From positions 6,416,533 to 6,480,532 of the forward strand of contig CM064697.1 of NCBI GenBank assembly GCA_032717465.1: 64,000 nucleotides of DNA, read 5' to 3'. Position numbers and translations under genes: made by a program. The notes under the pieces are model-generated. The model was given only the letters and a program-made list of their open reading frames with translations, had not been told where the DNA came from and searched no databases. Source of the DNA: Coenobita brevimanus. Lineage: Eukaryota; Arthropoda; Malacostraca; Decapoda; Coenobitidae. Of the stretch, positions 48,418 to 61,254 are shown one piece after another. Every line of letters begins with the position of its first letter. Position 1 is the first letter of the stretch.

Positions 48418-48764
48418 ACCTCCGCCAAGGAGGTTGAGCGGAGGTTATGTTATCATCCATGTCTGTTTGTTTGTCTGTCCAAAAAGTTACTGTCGAATTT
48501 CGATTCAACTTTCTGGAGGGGTAGCCCAATGGCCAAGGAAAAGCTGAGTAGATTTTGAGGCGGATCTGGCTCCAGTTGTGGATAATAATTGTTTTTGTCT
48601 GTTTCTTTGATTATCCACAAGAAATCTCAGAAAGCAAATGATGCTTTTCAATTAGATTTTGTAGATACATGGGTCATGGGACAAGGAAAGAGTTGACATA
48701 ATTTTGATGGTGATCTGAATTGCCTGGTCCATGTGTTGGCGGAGGTATGCGCTCTCAGAGTGCT
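48418..48764 (+). mobile_element. Dispersed element with 11-bp inverted ends
   Basis: acctccgccaa at 48418-48428 is the exact reverse complement of ttggcggaggt at 48736-48746. Between them are a gtctgtttgtttgtctgtcc block, aaaaagttactgtcgaattt, two aaggaaaagctgag/aaggaaagagttgac blocks and gatctggc/gatctgaat blocks. It ends gctctcagagtgct. I recognise this general pattern from many marine invertebrate and fish genomes but cannot name the family from memory. No ORF. Confidence 0.65.
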
Positions 48765-48773
48765 GTCTACTTT

Positions 48774-48825
48774 TTATTATTATTAATATTATTATTATTA
48801 TTATTACTACTACTACTACTACTAT
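48774..48825. repeat. (ATT)n/(ACT)n microsatellite
   Basis: About 9 ATT units then about 6 ACT units, immediately after the previous element's end. Confidence 0.92.
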
Positions 48826-48832
48826 TAACATT

Positions 48833-48897
48833 TTGCTACCACATGATGATTTTACTAGAGCTTAGCGAAAGATACCTCGTAGTGAAGGGTAAACGAC
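48833..48897 (+). repeat. Foldback-family half arm
   Basis: gatgattttactagagctta, then acctcgtagtgaagggtaaa: core and right end of the family arm. Confidence 0.5.
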
Positions 48898-49426
48898 TTT
48901 GTACCCAGCCTCCCCCCGACCCCCTCCCAATGTCCACTCCGCCCTGGTTCCTCAAAAAGTTGGTAGCAAAGCCTAAAATACGGCGGCCTTACAAGTGGAT
49001 ACCGTTCTTTTACAACCTCCGTAAATTCCAAAAAGACCCTCCTTCTGGGTGAGAGAATGTAAATAGGTGCTGGTAAATGTAGTGAGCGGAATGTGCGGGG
49101 TTAAAGAGTAGGGTGGTAAGGGGATGTGCTGGCTGAAGATCTAGCTGTTGGTATGTGTGCGGGATTATAGAAGGATGATACCCGAAATTTATATTGTTAT
49201 GTGGAACCTTTTTTTTTTTTTCCCCCAAGAATAATTATGGTCATACAATGAAGAATGTGACCAAAAGCTAATACCTTGCACATACCCTACAATTCAATTC
49301 TGTTTTCAGGTGCCACCTCACTAAAGTGTGTCAGAGAGCATATAAATATAATAAATCCATCTTTTACCTTGGTATATTCAACTACCATGCATAAATATCA
49401 AAATTCTAGTCGGAATATGCTGCTTA

Positions 49427-49431
<5 letters not shown>
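48898..49431. other. Unique non-coding DNA
   Basis: Nothing recognised. A T/C homopolymer step lies at about 49208-49226. Confidence 0.5.

Positions 49432-49480
<49 letters not shown>
49432..49480. repeat. (AT)n microsatellite
   Basis: About 24 AT units. Confidence 0.95.
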
Positions 49481-49484
<4 letters not shown>

Positions 49485-49719
49485 GGGATTATCCATAGTC
49501 TTGTCAATAAAGTAACTAGACCCTATCAGCTGAGGAAAAGCAAAAGCCTCATGGGCGACACATTAGCTACTGCTACACTATCAGGCAACAATGGAGGCTC
49601 CACTCAGCATCAGGCACAGTGATCTCATGAGCTTACCAGGATCCCTACCATCTCTCCCTTAGGTACCCTCACAAGTCCATGATGCATGTTACATTTTATT
49701 CTCGATACCACTAGATACT

Positions 49720-49863
49720 TCCATTTAACATGAGAGACTTTTCAGAATGGAGGGGTTAGAAATAGCTGTCATTCTCCATTTCACAACTAGAGACACACCA
49801 AAAGCTGAATGAATCGTCAGGTGATGGTTGGACTAAATGTAACTCATCGTAGTAAAGGGGTTA
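49720..49863 (-). mobile_element. Foldback-like element, linker and right arm
   Basis: cttttcagaatggaggggtt, agaaatagctgtcattctcc (linker), then aaaagctgaatgaatcgtca, ggtgatggttgga and cgtagtaaaggggttaac. Confidence 0.6.
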
Positions 49864-49924
49864 ACAGTATATTTCTGCTCGATAATATTCCTTTGAATGT
49901 TAGTTATACAATTATGTCGACATT

Positions 49925-50140
49925 CACTCCACTAGTGGGACGCATTCTCTTACCGGTACGTTACTCTTATTATTGCCAGACAATTAAATTCAGGTTAAGG
50001 AAGAACTCGTAGTGAACGGTTAGAACCAATCTTGCATAACTCCTTCAATCCGATGACTTTTTCATTTTACTCTTGACCCGTTCTTTAATCACATTTGGAG
50101 AAATTCCTAAATTGAACTATTAAGGACACGAAACTGAAGG
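49925..50140 (+). repeat. Two foldback-family arms in tandem
   Basis: First: ttactcttattattgccaga, caattaaattcaggttaagg, aagaactcgtagtgaacggt. Second: ctccttcaatccgatgactt, cattttactcttgacc, cacatttggagaaattcc. Confidence 0.55.
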
Positions 50141-50545
50141 GCTAAAAATGCAAACATGACATAAGGTACGATAGACTATAGAAGGGTAATATGCAAATCA
50201 GATCCCTAAGTGGGTGCAAGAGAGCCTCCCCAACCCACGAGAATGTGGCTGCTGGACTTGTAATCAAAATATGGACGGAATGAGGGTGGTGTGAGTGTGA
50301 GGGAGGGCAGCCCGATGATGGAAAGCAGGGACATGGAGGTGATTTGCTTGTGGTCATCCCCTCCGAGTTAAGACATTTGGTTGTAGAACAATAGATAGAT
50401 ACGATACTGGCGTGTCCCTGGATTGATGTTGTGCCATTGCCATATCTGAGACAGGAAAGTTAACCTTCTTTTCCAATATTACAGAAGAAAAACAAGCAGA
50501 GGTCTTGATGAGGGGGGAATACAAAAACAGTAAAAACCCACCCCC
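50141..50545. other. Unique non-coding DNA
   Basis: Nothing recognised. Confidence 0.5.

Positions 50546-50608
<63 letters not shown>
50546..50608. repeat. (TG)n microsatellite
   Basis: About 31 TG units, between a C5 run and a G-rich patch. Confidence 0.95.
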
Positions 50609-50609
<1 letters not shown>

Positions 50610-50755
50610 TAGGAGAGGATGGGAGGGGGGGGGTACAGCTCCAAATAGTGTCCCATTCACTTCCAATACCTGTCCAACCGTGTCTGAAAACTGCTCAATC
50701 CAACCTTCTCTGATTTTTTTTCTATCACCGTGCAGAACTTAATTTATCTACGTGT

Positions 50756-50797
50756 CTACAATAACAATAATAACAATAATAATAATAATAATAAAAA
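50756..50797. repeat. (AAT)n/(AAC)n tract
   Basis: Mixed AAC and AAT units. Confidence 0.85.
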
Positions 50798-50867
50798 CTT
50801 CCTAATACATACTATGAAACACGCACGCCTTCTTTCCCTGCGTCTTATTCGTTCAGTCCTGCCAGTA

Positions 50868-50930
50868 TTAAAAACCTGAGATACACCAAGAATGAATAAT
50901 GTAAAATGAGTCGGTGTAGTAAAAGGGTTA
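50868..50930 (-). repeat. Foldback-family half arm
   Basis: ccaagaatgaataatgtaaa, atgagtcggtgtagtaaaag and ggttaag. A possible other end, ccttcactaccagatgtctc, lies 20 bp downstream. Confidence 0.5.
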
Positions 50931-50959
50931 AGGGGGAATATTACTAACCTCCTTCACTA

Positions 50960-51280
50960 CCAGATGTCTCCTTGTCCTACGGCGGGAAAATTAAATACCC
51001 AAGTAAGGTCATGGTACGGAAGAGGCATGGCAGAGAACTGGAATACCGTGCAAGGCGAAGTAAAATAAATTCTGGTGTAGAGGGACTTGTGACGGGCCAT
51101 ACATCAGCGGGGCGAGACGGGGCCAGGGTTTTATGTATGTCTTCGCGTCTTTAAAATGGGACCCGGGATTTATTCTCACGCCGGAAACAATACGGCTCTT
51201 GGGAGGAGAAGGATGGCTAAAGGCAGAGGTGGATTTATGTCGAAATGGACTGTCTAACTTTTATGATGTGTTGTGCCTTT
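50960..51280. other. Unique GC-balanced non-coding DNA
   Basis: CpG-containing and non-repetitive (for example gacgggccatacatcagcgg). No protein is recognised in any frame. Confidence 0.4.
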
Positions 51281-51284
51281 ATTC

Positions 51285-51390
51285 ACCTTAGCCCCCTCAC
51301 TGTAATGACGCACTGATTGCTTTCTTCTTGCAATTTCCACAAGATTTCACACACTTTAAGGGAAACTTTTCAAACGAAAGAGTCACAAAT
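51285..51390 (+). repeat. Foldback-family repeat arm (diverged)
   Basis: ttagccccctcactgtaatg, ttctt-gcaatttcc, acaagatttcacacacttta and agggaaacttttcaaacg. Confidence 0.45.
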
Positions 51391-51469
51391 GACTTTCATG
51401 AACACCTTCGGTACAATAGGATTTGTCAGTGCTACAACAAAATTAAATGTTCGGTAGCCAGAACTTGGG

Positions 51470-51562
51470 GGAAAAAAAAAAAAGTCACCGAAATGATGGG
51501 CTTACCATGAATAAAATGAAAACTAGAATTAAATACTCTGGTGCCACGACGTAGTGAAAGGG
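51470..51562 (-). repeat. Foldback-family repeat arm
   Basis: agtcaccgaaatgatggg, gaataaaatgaaaactag and ttaaatactctggtgcc, then cgtagtgaaagggttag. Confidence 0.5.
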
Positions 51563-51599
51563 TTAGTGAAATAGGCTTTATCCTTCTAACTCGTAGGAT

Positions 51600-52440
51600 A
51601 TTTTATGGGCAAATAAATTTGTTTTTAAAAATAAGTACTCTAGTATGACATTAACAGTGACAGCGTTCAGGGACTGCACGAGAAACAAACAGCTGTCAAA
51701 ACGGAGCTAAATAAGAGTAACAACAAATAGTCGACAGAAAGAGAAGGAAACAAAATGCCAACAAACAGCCAAGAAAAAGGGACTGAATAAGTGGAAGAAC
51801 AAACAGCCAACAAAGAGTGATTTAATGAGAAAAAGAACAGACAACCAACAAACAGGGACTGAGTATGAGTAAGAACAAACGACCGTCTGATGAGGACTGA
51901 GTGAGGGCAAATAGAAATAGTCGCCAAAGTACGGATTGAAAGGAAGAGCAAACAACTGATAAAGACTTCGCGAATGAACGAGACCAGAACTATGTTGACT
52001 AATGGGACAAAAAAAAAAAAAAAATCAGAACGGGGTATTGAGAAGAAGCTAACGAAATTGAACTACATGAAAGTGATAAAAACAACAGCCAACGATACAG
52101 AAGCCAAATGAAGTGTCTGAAAAAATGAGATAAGAGCAAAAGGCCGATGAGGAGGCACTGAATGAGAGACTGACACGAGAAAAATATGCATCAAATATCA
52201 TAGGAGGAAAGCAAGAGAGTCAGCAGTCACTGAAAAGGGAGTGAATGACAAAGGAAGAAACGACGATGAAGTAATGATAACAGGCTGAAAATTGTATCTA
52301 AAAATTAGTAACAAGAAAACAATAATACTGTGTTCGAATATAAAAATGACAAAATAAATGAAAAAGAGGAAATGGACAAAAAATCCAACGAAGATGACAA
52401 ACGACAATTCCCCCAACACTTTCTAATTGGCCTGTTGTTT
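51600..52440 (+). repeat. A-rich DNA with degenerate ~60-bp repeat
   Basis: At 51670-51960 the phrase aacaaacagccaacaaagag and variants recur about every 45-60 bp (near 51688, 51755, 51809 and 51853), often followed by gggactgagtaagag. A decayed minisatellite. Frames across it are artefacts. Confidence 0.6.
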
Positions 52441-52499
52441 TCAAGCGGGTTGGAAAGGGTTGGGGTCAGGTTGGAATACCAAGCGTGTAAAAGTATTTC

Positions 52500-52595
52500 T
52501 GGTCACAAATTATCCCGATTTATTGGTGGCCACCCCCTCTGGGATTAAGGTGTCTGACTGCAATTAAATAGATAGAAAGCTAGATAATGAAATAC
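52500..52595 (+). mobile_element. LINE 3'-end fragment with (TAGA)-like tail
   Basis: ggtggccaccccctctggga then ttaaggtgtctgactg (52521-52558) matches the terminal segment of the LINE at 6890-7985 in order. Its short peptide reading also ends GGHPLWD where that ORF ends CGHPLRD. An aatagatagaaagctagata tail follows. A 5'-truncated, diverged copy. Confidence 0.7.
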
Positions 52596-52660
52596 AGACA
52601 GACAGACAGGTAGACATAGATGGACAGATAGACTGACAGATAGACAGATAGATAGGAAGA
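52596..52660. repeat. (GACA)n/(GATA)n microsatellite
   Basis: Interrupted GACA and GATA units directly continuing from the LINE tail. Confidence 0.88.
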
Positions 52661-52889
52661 TGAAAGGATGGATGGGTAGACAAAAGTACATACTGACAGA
52701 ACTGTAGGAGGTCCGACACATGGGGTGGTGATGTGATGAGGCGTGGTCATTGAGGCAGGTGATGAGAGGGGGCGCTCATGGCCACTTGAGGAGGCTGGGG
52801 ACGTGATCTGCCTTAACCATGATCCCTCCTTCCCTGCTCACGTGATTGGCAGCACGGCAGAATAGGGGGAAGGGAGGGAGGTAGTGGGG

Positions 52890-53171
52890 AGGAGAGGAAA
52901 TAGGGAGAGGGACTGGGAGGAGGGGAGGGGCAGATGGAGAGGAAATAGGGAGAGGGACTGGGAGGAGGGGAGGGGCAGATGGAGAGGAAATAGGGAGAGG
53001 GACTGGGGAAGAGGAAAGTGGCAGATGGAGAGGAAATAGGAAGAGCGACTGAAATGAAAGGAGGGGCAGATGGAGAGGAAATAGGGAGAGTGACTGGGAA
53101 GAGGGAACGGGCAGATGAAGAAGAAATAGGGAGAGGGACTGAGAAGTGTCGACGGCCAAATGGAGAGGAAT
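52890..53171 (+). repeat. 45-bp minisatellite, about 6 copies
   Basis: The unit contains cagatggagaggaaataggg then agagggactgggaggagggg and agggg (45 bp). The first three copies are nearly identical and the last three mutated. Since 45 is a multiple of three, the plus frame 53018-53263 shows a 15-residue periodic Glu/Gly/Arg-rich peptide. Sequence bias makes coding function unlikely. Confidence 0.9.
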
Positions 53172-53760
53172 TATGGATGGGTAGGGGAATAAGGGAGAGA
53201 AGAAGAGGAAGTAGCGAAAAAAAAAGCCAACAGGAAATAGAGGGAAAGTCTGGGAGGTGGTAGAGGAGAGAAGAAAGGGAAGCAGTGAGAGGAGAATCGG
53301 AGAAAAAACAGGAAGACGGATTGGGAGGAGACAGAGGAGAAATAGAAAGGTGGTACAATACAAAGAGGGGAAAGGGAGAAGGAGTATGGTGGAAGGTTAA
53401 GTGTTGAGAAGGAAGACAAGAATGGCAAGTACTGGGAGGAGCTATAGAGGTAGTAGATACAGGGACTGAAAAGGAGAGGGAAAGGAAGCAACATGGAGAA
53501 GTAGGGGGAGCGTCAGAGTGACAGCAGAGGACGCAGACCGAGGAACAGGGACGAGGAGGTGGATGGGCGAGAGCAGGATACAGGGAGAAGGAAGAGAAAC
53601 TACAGGGAGGGCCAGACAGAGGGGAGAGGGAGAAGAATGAAAGGAGATAAGACAGACAGGAAGAAGTATGGACAAAAGGACATGGAAAGAGGAATCGACG
53701 GGTGGCGGGGAGGGTATAAAGGTTAGGGAAGGAAGAGGAGGAGACAGGGGAATGTGTGTG
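53172..53760 (+). repeat. Polypurine-rich low-complexity DNA
   Basis: A/G-rich continuation without a clear period; no gene. Confidence 0.7.
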
Positions 53761-54317
53761 GATGAACGACGTTAAGTCAAAGAATAGATGAAAGCCGAGT
53801 GATAATGCCTATAGATCGAGAGAGGGAAGAATGACAGAGAAAGGGAAAGAGTGGAGTGAATGAATAACTGAATGAATGAACTGAACAGCTTTGGGGAGGT
53901 GAGACAGGGACAGAATAAATAAGTCTGAAAGTTGGGGGTTGTGAAAGGGGAAGAGATTCAGAAGGGATGGAGTGAATGAATGAAGTGGCGGCGGCAAAAT
54001 TACAGAAAGTAAAAAGCTGATAAAATGAGACAGTAAGAGCTACGTTAGGAAACATTATTCGAATAACTCAAGAGGAAAACAGCAATTTGTACGATGACGC
54101 AGATGCCACAACAAAACTGGTAACTAAATTATTGCAAAGTGGAACAGGACATTTAATGTAGTCTATTAAAGTTTACTATGATTCATTTATTTACCGAAAA
54201 TATGAATACTGGAAGAGTATTTTTACATGCACTATCAGGAAACATTCAAATTAAACAAGTGAAAAAATACAACGTGCTGTATTAACTATTTTCAGAGCAA
54301 GATACACCAGGAAAGAA

Positions 54318-54318
<1 letters not shown>
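53761..54318. other. Unique AT-rich DNA
   Basis: A (GAAT)n-like patch at about 53856-53880; otherwise nothing recognised. Confidence 0.5.

Positions 54319-54378
<60 letters not shown>
54319..54378. repeat. (CA)n microsatellite
   Basis: About 30 CA units. Confidence 0.95.
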
Positions 54379-54380
<2 letters not shown>

Positions 54381-54429
54381 TAACAAAACTTTAAGATATT
54401 TATAGTTAAAGTTTTTCTCATATAAGCCG

Positions 54430-56000
54430 TACTTTCTCATCACCATCACACTTCCCATACCTTCTCCAACAATTTATTTTTTCTACTTTCTCCCCCTCCA
54501 GTACCTTCTCTCCGTCCTCACTATGCCTTACGAAGCTCTTTTCACCTCAAGTCTTTATTTTCTCCCTTAGTTTTTTCCTTTCCACTTGATAGCCATTTTA
54601 CTTTTAATTCTTTCTAGACCTTAATCGTATAATCCTTATTGTCTCTATTTTCTCTCTCGTATACAGTTTCATTCCATTTTCTCTCTCTCTCTCTCTCTAT
54701 CCACTTTCACTTCCTCTTAAATCACCCTCTCTCCTCCCTTTCAGTGTCCTACCTGCCCTAACCATCATCATTACCTTTCTCTCTTCCTTCTACTGACCAT
54801 TTACTTTCTTCTACATCTCGTAGCTCTCAATCTTATGTCCACTCTTTTTTCTGCCTACAAATTCGCTAAAATTCCTTCTACCTCCTACTATCTCTTCTGT
54901 CGCTTTTCTTCTCCCTCTTTTATTACTCCTCTGATATTCTCTCCTCTTTCCTGTTGTCAATTTTTTTTTTTATATCATCCTTTTACCTGTCTCCCTAGAC
55001 CTTTCCTTCTCACTCTCTTAGACCTCTTCCATGTAACCCATCACCATCTTTGAGCTCTCTTTTCTTTTTCCCTTCCTATTATCTGGTATTCTTCTGTCTA
55101 CTTCCTCTCCTCGTTCGTCTAATTCCTATATTCTCCCCTCCCTTTACCTCCATTTCCCATTTCTACCTCTTCACTAACCATCCACTCTACTCTACTCCTC
55201 GCCCCCACCTCCTTAACCGATTCCATTCCTCCTAGTACCCATCCACCTCCATTTCTACCTCTCTCAGCCTCCTCCTTCCATTAAACCACTCGACCTTCCA
55301 TACCCTCTTCCCCTCTCAACTTCTCATTCCCATCCTCTCTCTCAATTTTCTCCTTCCACCCTTCAGCCTACCACCAAAATCCTCTTTCCCAATCCACCTC
55401 TCTCAGCCGTCCTCCTATCCCACTCCTCTCTCTCAACCTCCCCACAACCCCTTCCCTTTCTCAATCTCCCTCTCCCCTCATCCCCCTGCCATCTCCATCT
55501 CATTCCCCTCCCTCAGTCACAACCATCTCATTGCTTCCCTCCTCTCTCTCTCAGTCTCCCCCATCCGCTCTTTATCCTCCCCACTCTTCCCTTTCTTAGT
55601 CTCCCCTTACTACCTCCTCCTCTCCTGTCTGTCTATACCCTTTCCACTATCCCTGATATCCTTCCTCTTTTCCATTCCTCCCTGTTCATCTCCCTCTCCT
55701 TTTTCTCCCTTCATTTTCTTAGCCTCTCCTCACATTGTCGTCTGTACCTTCTCCCTCTCTCCCTCACCCCTCCTTACAAAGCCATAAGCCAGCCTCCTTT
55801 ACCTTCTTGCTTGTTTCCCCTCTCTTAGTCTCCCCCATCCCCTTTCTCAACCCTTCCCTCACTTTCCTTGTTCCATCTTCTCCCTCTCCCTCATTCGCTT
55901 GCCTCCTCTCTCCCCCCTCCCCGCCTCCTGTACAAAGCCATAAGCGCACCTCCTTTACCTTCTGGCTTGTCTCCCCGGCCTGGTCTATGCTCCCCTTAAC
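54430..56000 (+). repeat. 1.6-kb polypyrimidine domain
   Basis: The plus strand is strongly C/T. ctctctcagtctcccc/ctcccctcatccc-type phrases recur from 55250 to 55830. Around 55775-55990 a segment with acaaagccataagc and cctcctttaccttct occurs twice, at about 55777 and 55933 (offset about 156 bp). Long frames are compositional artefacts. Confidence 0.7.
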
Positions 56001-56267
56001 TCCTCTCCCACTTCCTCCTTCCAGCTTTTCCCTTCGTCGTCGGTGCCTCTCAGTCCCGTATGGCGATCGTCCTTCTCGCGCCTTCCTTTCTCGCACTTTT
56101 GCCTTTATTGTGTTATACGTGTGTGGAGGGAGGTTCTCTGTTGCATTTCCAGGCTTCCTCCCGCGGCGATTGCTGGGCTGTAATTTCTGGCCGTGTTCAG
56201 CGTAAGGGAGAGACGATTTTGCCGGGAGAGGACTGGCTGGCTTGTTGGCCTGTGTTGCCAGTGGACG
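56001..56267 (+). promoter_or_regulatory. CpG-dense candidate promoter and 5' UTR
   Basis: Between the pyrimidine domain and the candidate first exon, CpG dinucleotides are strikingly frequent (about 19 by hand count over ~240 bp, for example gtcgtcggtg, ctcgcgcc and cccgcggcg), unlike the CpG-poor surroundings. Sequence is non-repetitive. No TATA box is obvious; ctcagtcccg near 56047 could be an initiator. A 73-codon upstream frame (56060-56281) starting MAIVLLAPSFLALLPLL overlaps the candidate start out of frame; it looks signal-peptide-like but its start context is weak. Inference only. Confidence 0.3.
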
Positions 56268-56303
56268 ATGGCGCTGCTTAGTTACCATTATGACTATTAC
56301 CAG
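56268..56303 (+). CDS. Candidate first coding exon, 12 codons
   Basis: ATG at 56268 has A at -3 and G at +4, a strong start context, and reads MALLSYHYDYYQ up to CAG. It is immediately followed by GTGAGC, a good splice donor, giving a phase-0 intron. The low-complexity-free, CpG-rich setting supports it. The peptide is not recognised and no second exon is identifiable in the remaining 7.7 kb, so the gene, if real, would continue beyond the window. The 73-codon frame in another register is the main competing reading. Confidence 0.3.
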
Positions 56304-56404
56304 GTGAGCAGAGTGTCGTAGGACTGTAGCAAATTATATAACCTTTGGATTAATTTTGGCCTCCGCTATTTTATGTTATAATTAATAATTTCCATCTCTT
56401 TACT

Positions 56405-56470
56405 ACACTAACGCTTCACCACTTTGGAATATCCTTCTACTGAATGAATCGTCTGGCTATAACCAACATA
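56405..56470 (-). repeat. Foldback-family half arm
   Basis: cgcttcaccactttggaata, then ctactgaatgaatcgtctgg. Confidence 0.5.
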
Positions 56471-56714
56471 CAGTATTAAGTGCGCTCAATGCCATGAAAT
56501 GATATTACGGGAGTAGAACGAGGAAATGTGGAGGAATCGATGGTGAAGGAAGATGTGGGGGAATGCATGGTAATTATGGTCTTTCCTAAGCTAAGAATAT
56601 TAATGTGGTGGTAGCTGAGATAAAAAATTTTTAATCTCACTGCAGAATTTAATTTATTATTGTTTATACCCATCACTTCAAGAGGTCTCCGCTAAAGTAA
56701 AAGAAGTCGTTTTG

Positions 56715-56737
56715 ATATATATATATATATATATAGC

Positions 56738-56775
<38 letters not shown>

Positions 56776-56804
56776 TGTGTACACACACACACAGGCACAC
56801 ACAC

Positions 56805-56864
<60 letters not shown>
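56715..56864. repeat. Compound (AT)n(AC)n(AT)n microsatellite
   Basis: AT array, a short gcc break, AT array, about 50 bp of CA-rich sequence, then an AT array of about 26 units ending exactly at the SINE head. Confidence 0.95.
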
Positions 56865-56866
<2 letters not shown>

Positions 56867-57270
56867 AGCCTCTGTGGTACAGTGGTAGAGTGTGCGTTTC
56901 GTACACGGGTGAGCCAGGGTTCGCGCCCCGCCAGGGTAATAAACTTTGGGAATGCTCACCCGGCCACGTACTGCATTGGCGGACACAAGGGGTGCTGTGG
57001 CTGAACCAGTGTCGCTTACTATAAAGTATGCTTGCACCCAGTCTGCTTGCGCGGGCCGATTACACATGGTTCACAGACTACACACACATCCAAAGCCACT
57101 CCAACACTACAGTTACACTTACAAGCACTTCTCACCCTACATACAATCTCTACCAGACAGCCTAAGCCACTTGGTAAAGATACATTGGCTGTATCGTCCC
57201 CACTTCGGTCGGGATAGGCCGGTCCTGCAGTGGATACTCAAACGGCTAATGATGATGATATATATATAAA
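56865..57270 (+). mobile_element. tRNA-derived SINE ending in (GAT)n/(AT)n
   Basis: The head has A box tggtacagtgg (56875-56885) and B box ggttcgcgccc (56918-56928) 32 bp apart. An anticodon-like hairpin is formed by gtgtg and tacac around cgtttcg. The acceptor halves pair only partly and U33 is absent, so this is not a working tRNA gene. The body extends to ggataggccggtcctgcagt and gatactcaaacggctaatga, then gatgatgatatatata, a short-repeat 3' end. No other copy was found in this window. Confidence 0.75.
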
Positions 57271-57274
57271 CGTT

Positions 57275-58189
57275 ATTGCTTTGAAGAGGACAACAGGACT
57301 GGCAACCCGAAGAGACACAACAGCAAAGGAAGAGGAAACACGGAAAGTAAAGCAGAGAAACAGTAAAATGGCGACAAGTTATATTCAGCGACGACGAGGT
57401 GCTGGCAGACAATGAACACCAAGATAAAACAAACTCCTTTTTGAAAATAGCACAGATTGGGTGAAAAGGAAAAAACGTTCAATGTTTGTTTACCTTCAGT
57501 GCCCTATTTCCTGCTTCTCCTCCTCCACCTTCCTTCCCTGTTGCCAACTTCCTGAATCATCTCAGGTTCCCCTTCTTGTCTGTTTTAAATCTGTTTTTTT
57601 AGCAAATTTGTTTCTCTTTTTCCTTGGCTGCAGTTCTTATGCTATTCTTGGTTAGTAAATCCCCTCTGCACCTGAACAAGTGCACTTTTTTTTTTTTTTT
57701 AATAAAGTGAGATTTTCGATACGAAGCTTTCACATGCAAGGGCTCAATTCCATTCGCTGTGCAGTGTTAGTTGGTCAAAGGCTCGTATTGTTGTTGACAC
57801 GGTAGACTTCGTAGGACAGAATTCTTGGCGATTTATTTTGTGGCCGACACTATAATGTTCTCCTGGGTGTTATTTATCTCTTTTGAATATCGACAGAGTT
57901 CACATCTCTAAAATACACGAGGATTATCAAGGGGTGGCATGCAGAGTAAACAGCTGAGATAGAGGCGTCAGGAAACTAAATTATGGTTAAACCTGATAAG
58001 ATAAGCATACCTCTGATTAGGCACAATTTGCATGCCACTCGATTGCTTTCCTTTCCGAGCACAGCATCACACTACTCTGCCTTACAAAACTACATTAAAT
58101 CTTTTGGTAACTAGATTAAATCTTTCAATATGTGTGCTGAAGAAAAGAAACATGTGTCGAGCTTATTACAATTAAATGTCATACTTATT

Positions 58190-58190
<1 letters not shown>
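57275..58190. other. Unique non-coding DNA
   Basis: An AT-to-balanced region with a T16 run near 57685. Nothing recognised. Confidence 0.5.

Positions 58191-58192
<2 letters not shown>

Positions 58193-58223
<31 letters not shown>
58193..58223. repeat. (GA)n microsatellite
   Basis: About 15 GA units. Confidence 0.9.
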
Positions 58224-58227
<4 letters not shown>

Positions 58228-58229
58228 GT

Positions 58230-59685
<1,456 letters not shown>

Positions 59686-59890
59686 CTGCCTCTATAACAC
59701 ATTCACCACCACACACATATCTTCTTCCTCACCACACTCGTCACCCCCTACCACCACACACCCTCCCTCGCCACACACACATCGAAAACACCACTAAATT
59801 CATCCCACACAACATCCGCCACATTCACCACCACAACCATCTACTTCGCCACAAACACCAATTACCACTATGACCCCATCCCTCCCTCAC

Positions 59891-59893
<3 letters not shown>

Positions 59894-59929
<36 letters not shown>

Positions 59930-59973
59930 ACACACAGACACACACACACAGACACAGACACACACACACACAC
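59894..59973. repeat. (CA)n with periodic GA steps
   Basis: CA units broken by GACA steps near 59924, 59937, 59950 and 59956, a higher-order cacacacaga pattern. Confidence 0.93.
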
Positions 59974-60226
59974 CCGCCACCAGCATCACTCTCGCGCCAG
60001 CCAGTGTACACAAGAGCACTATAATCATTACCGCCGACACAAATCCTGTTTATCATCTCATTACGACGCCAGCAAATCTCCATAATTATTTGCCTTTGCC
60101 TATTTACCTAACGACCCTGCCTTGCCCTTATTTACTTTACTATGAGGATATCCAGGCTGCAAATTCCTCTGGGGTTGCACTTTAACGTGGGAAGGTAATT
60201 TGTGTGTTGTGGAAAAGGGTGATTTT

Positions 60227-60797
<571 letters not shown>

Positions 60798-60854
60798 ATA
60801 AAAGAGAATATTGTCAATCATAAACATATACATTCTTCTTATATAATCATGCAC

Positions 60855-60915
<61 letters not shown>

Positions 60916-60969
60916 ATAAGCGTAAATTGTCGGCCATAAATAAATGCAATCCATACATTTACTATTGCG

Positions 60970-61043
<74 letters not shown>

Positions 61044-61091
61044 ATAAGCGTAAACACTCGGGCATAAATAGATGCAATCCATGCATTTACT

Positions 61092-61131
<40 letters not shown>
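60798..61131. repeat. 128-bp tandem repeat carrying (TC)n/(CA)n arrays
   Basis: aaaatataagcgtaaa starts at 60911 and again at 61039, each running through cataaataaatgcaatccat (or close variant) and catttacta into a CA array (60972-61037 and 61094-61129). A more diverged first copy seems present at about 60798-60852 (ttgtcaatcataaacatata), followed by CT then CA arrays. So each unit is about 60 bp of unique DNA plus its own microsatellite. Confidence 0.8.
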
Positions 61132-61134
<3 letters not shown>

Positions 61135-61254
61135 GATATTTACAAGTTCAATGTGTTCACTGAACGCAATGAACGTTCATGGTAGAGTAACGTATCATCA
61201 ACGTTTCGGAAAAAGCAAATTTATGAGACTTCCCCATTTAGCATTAGGAATACA

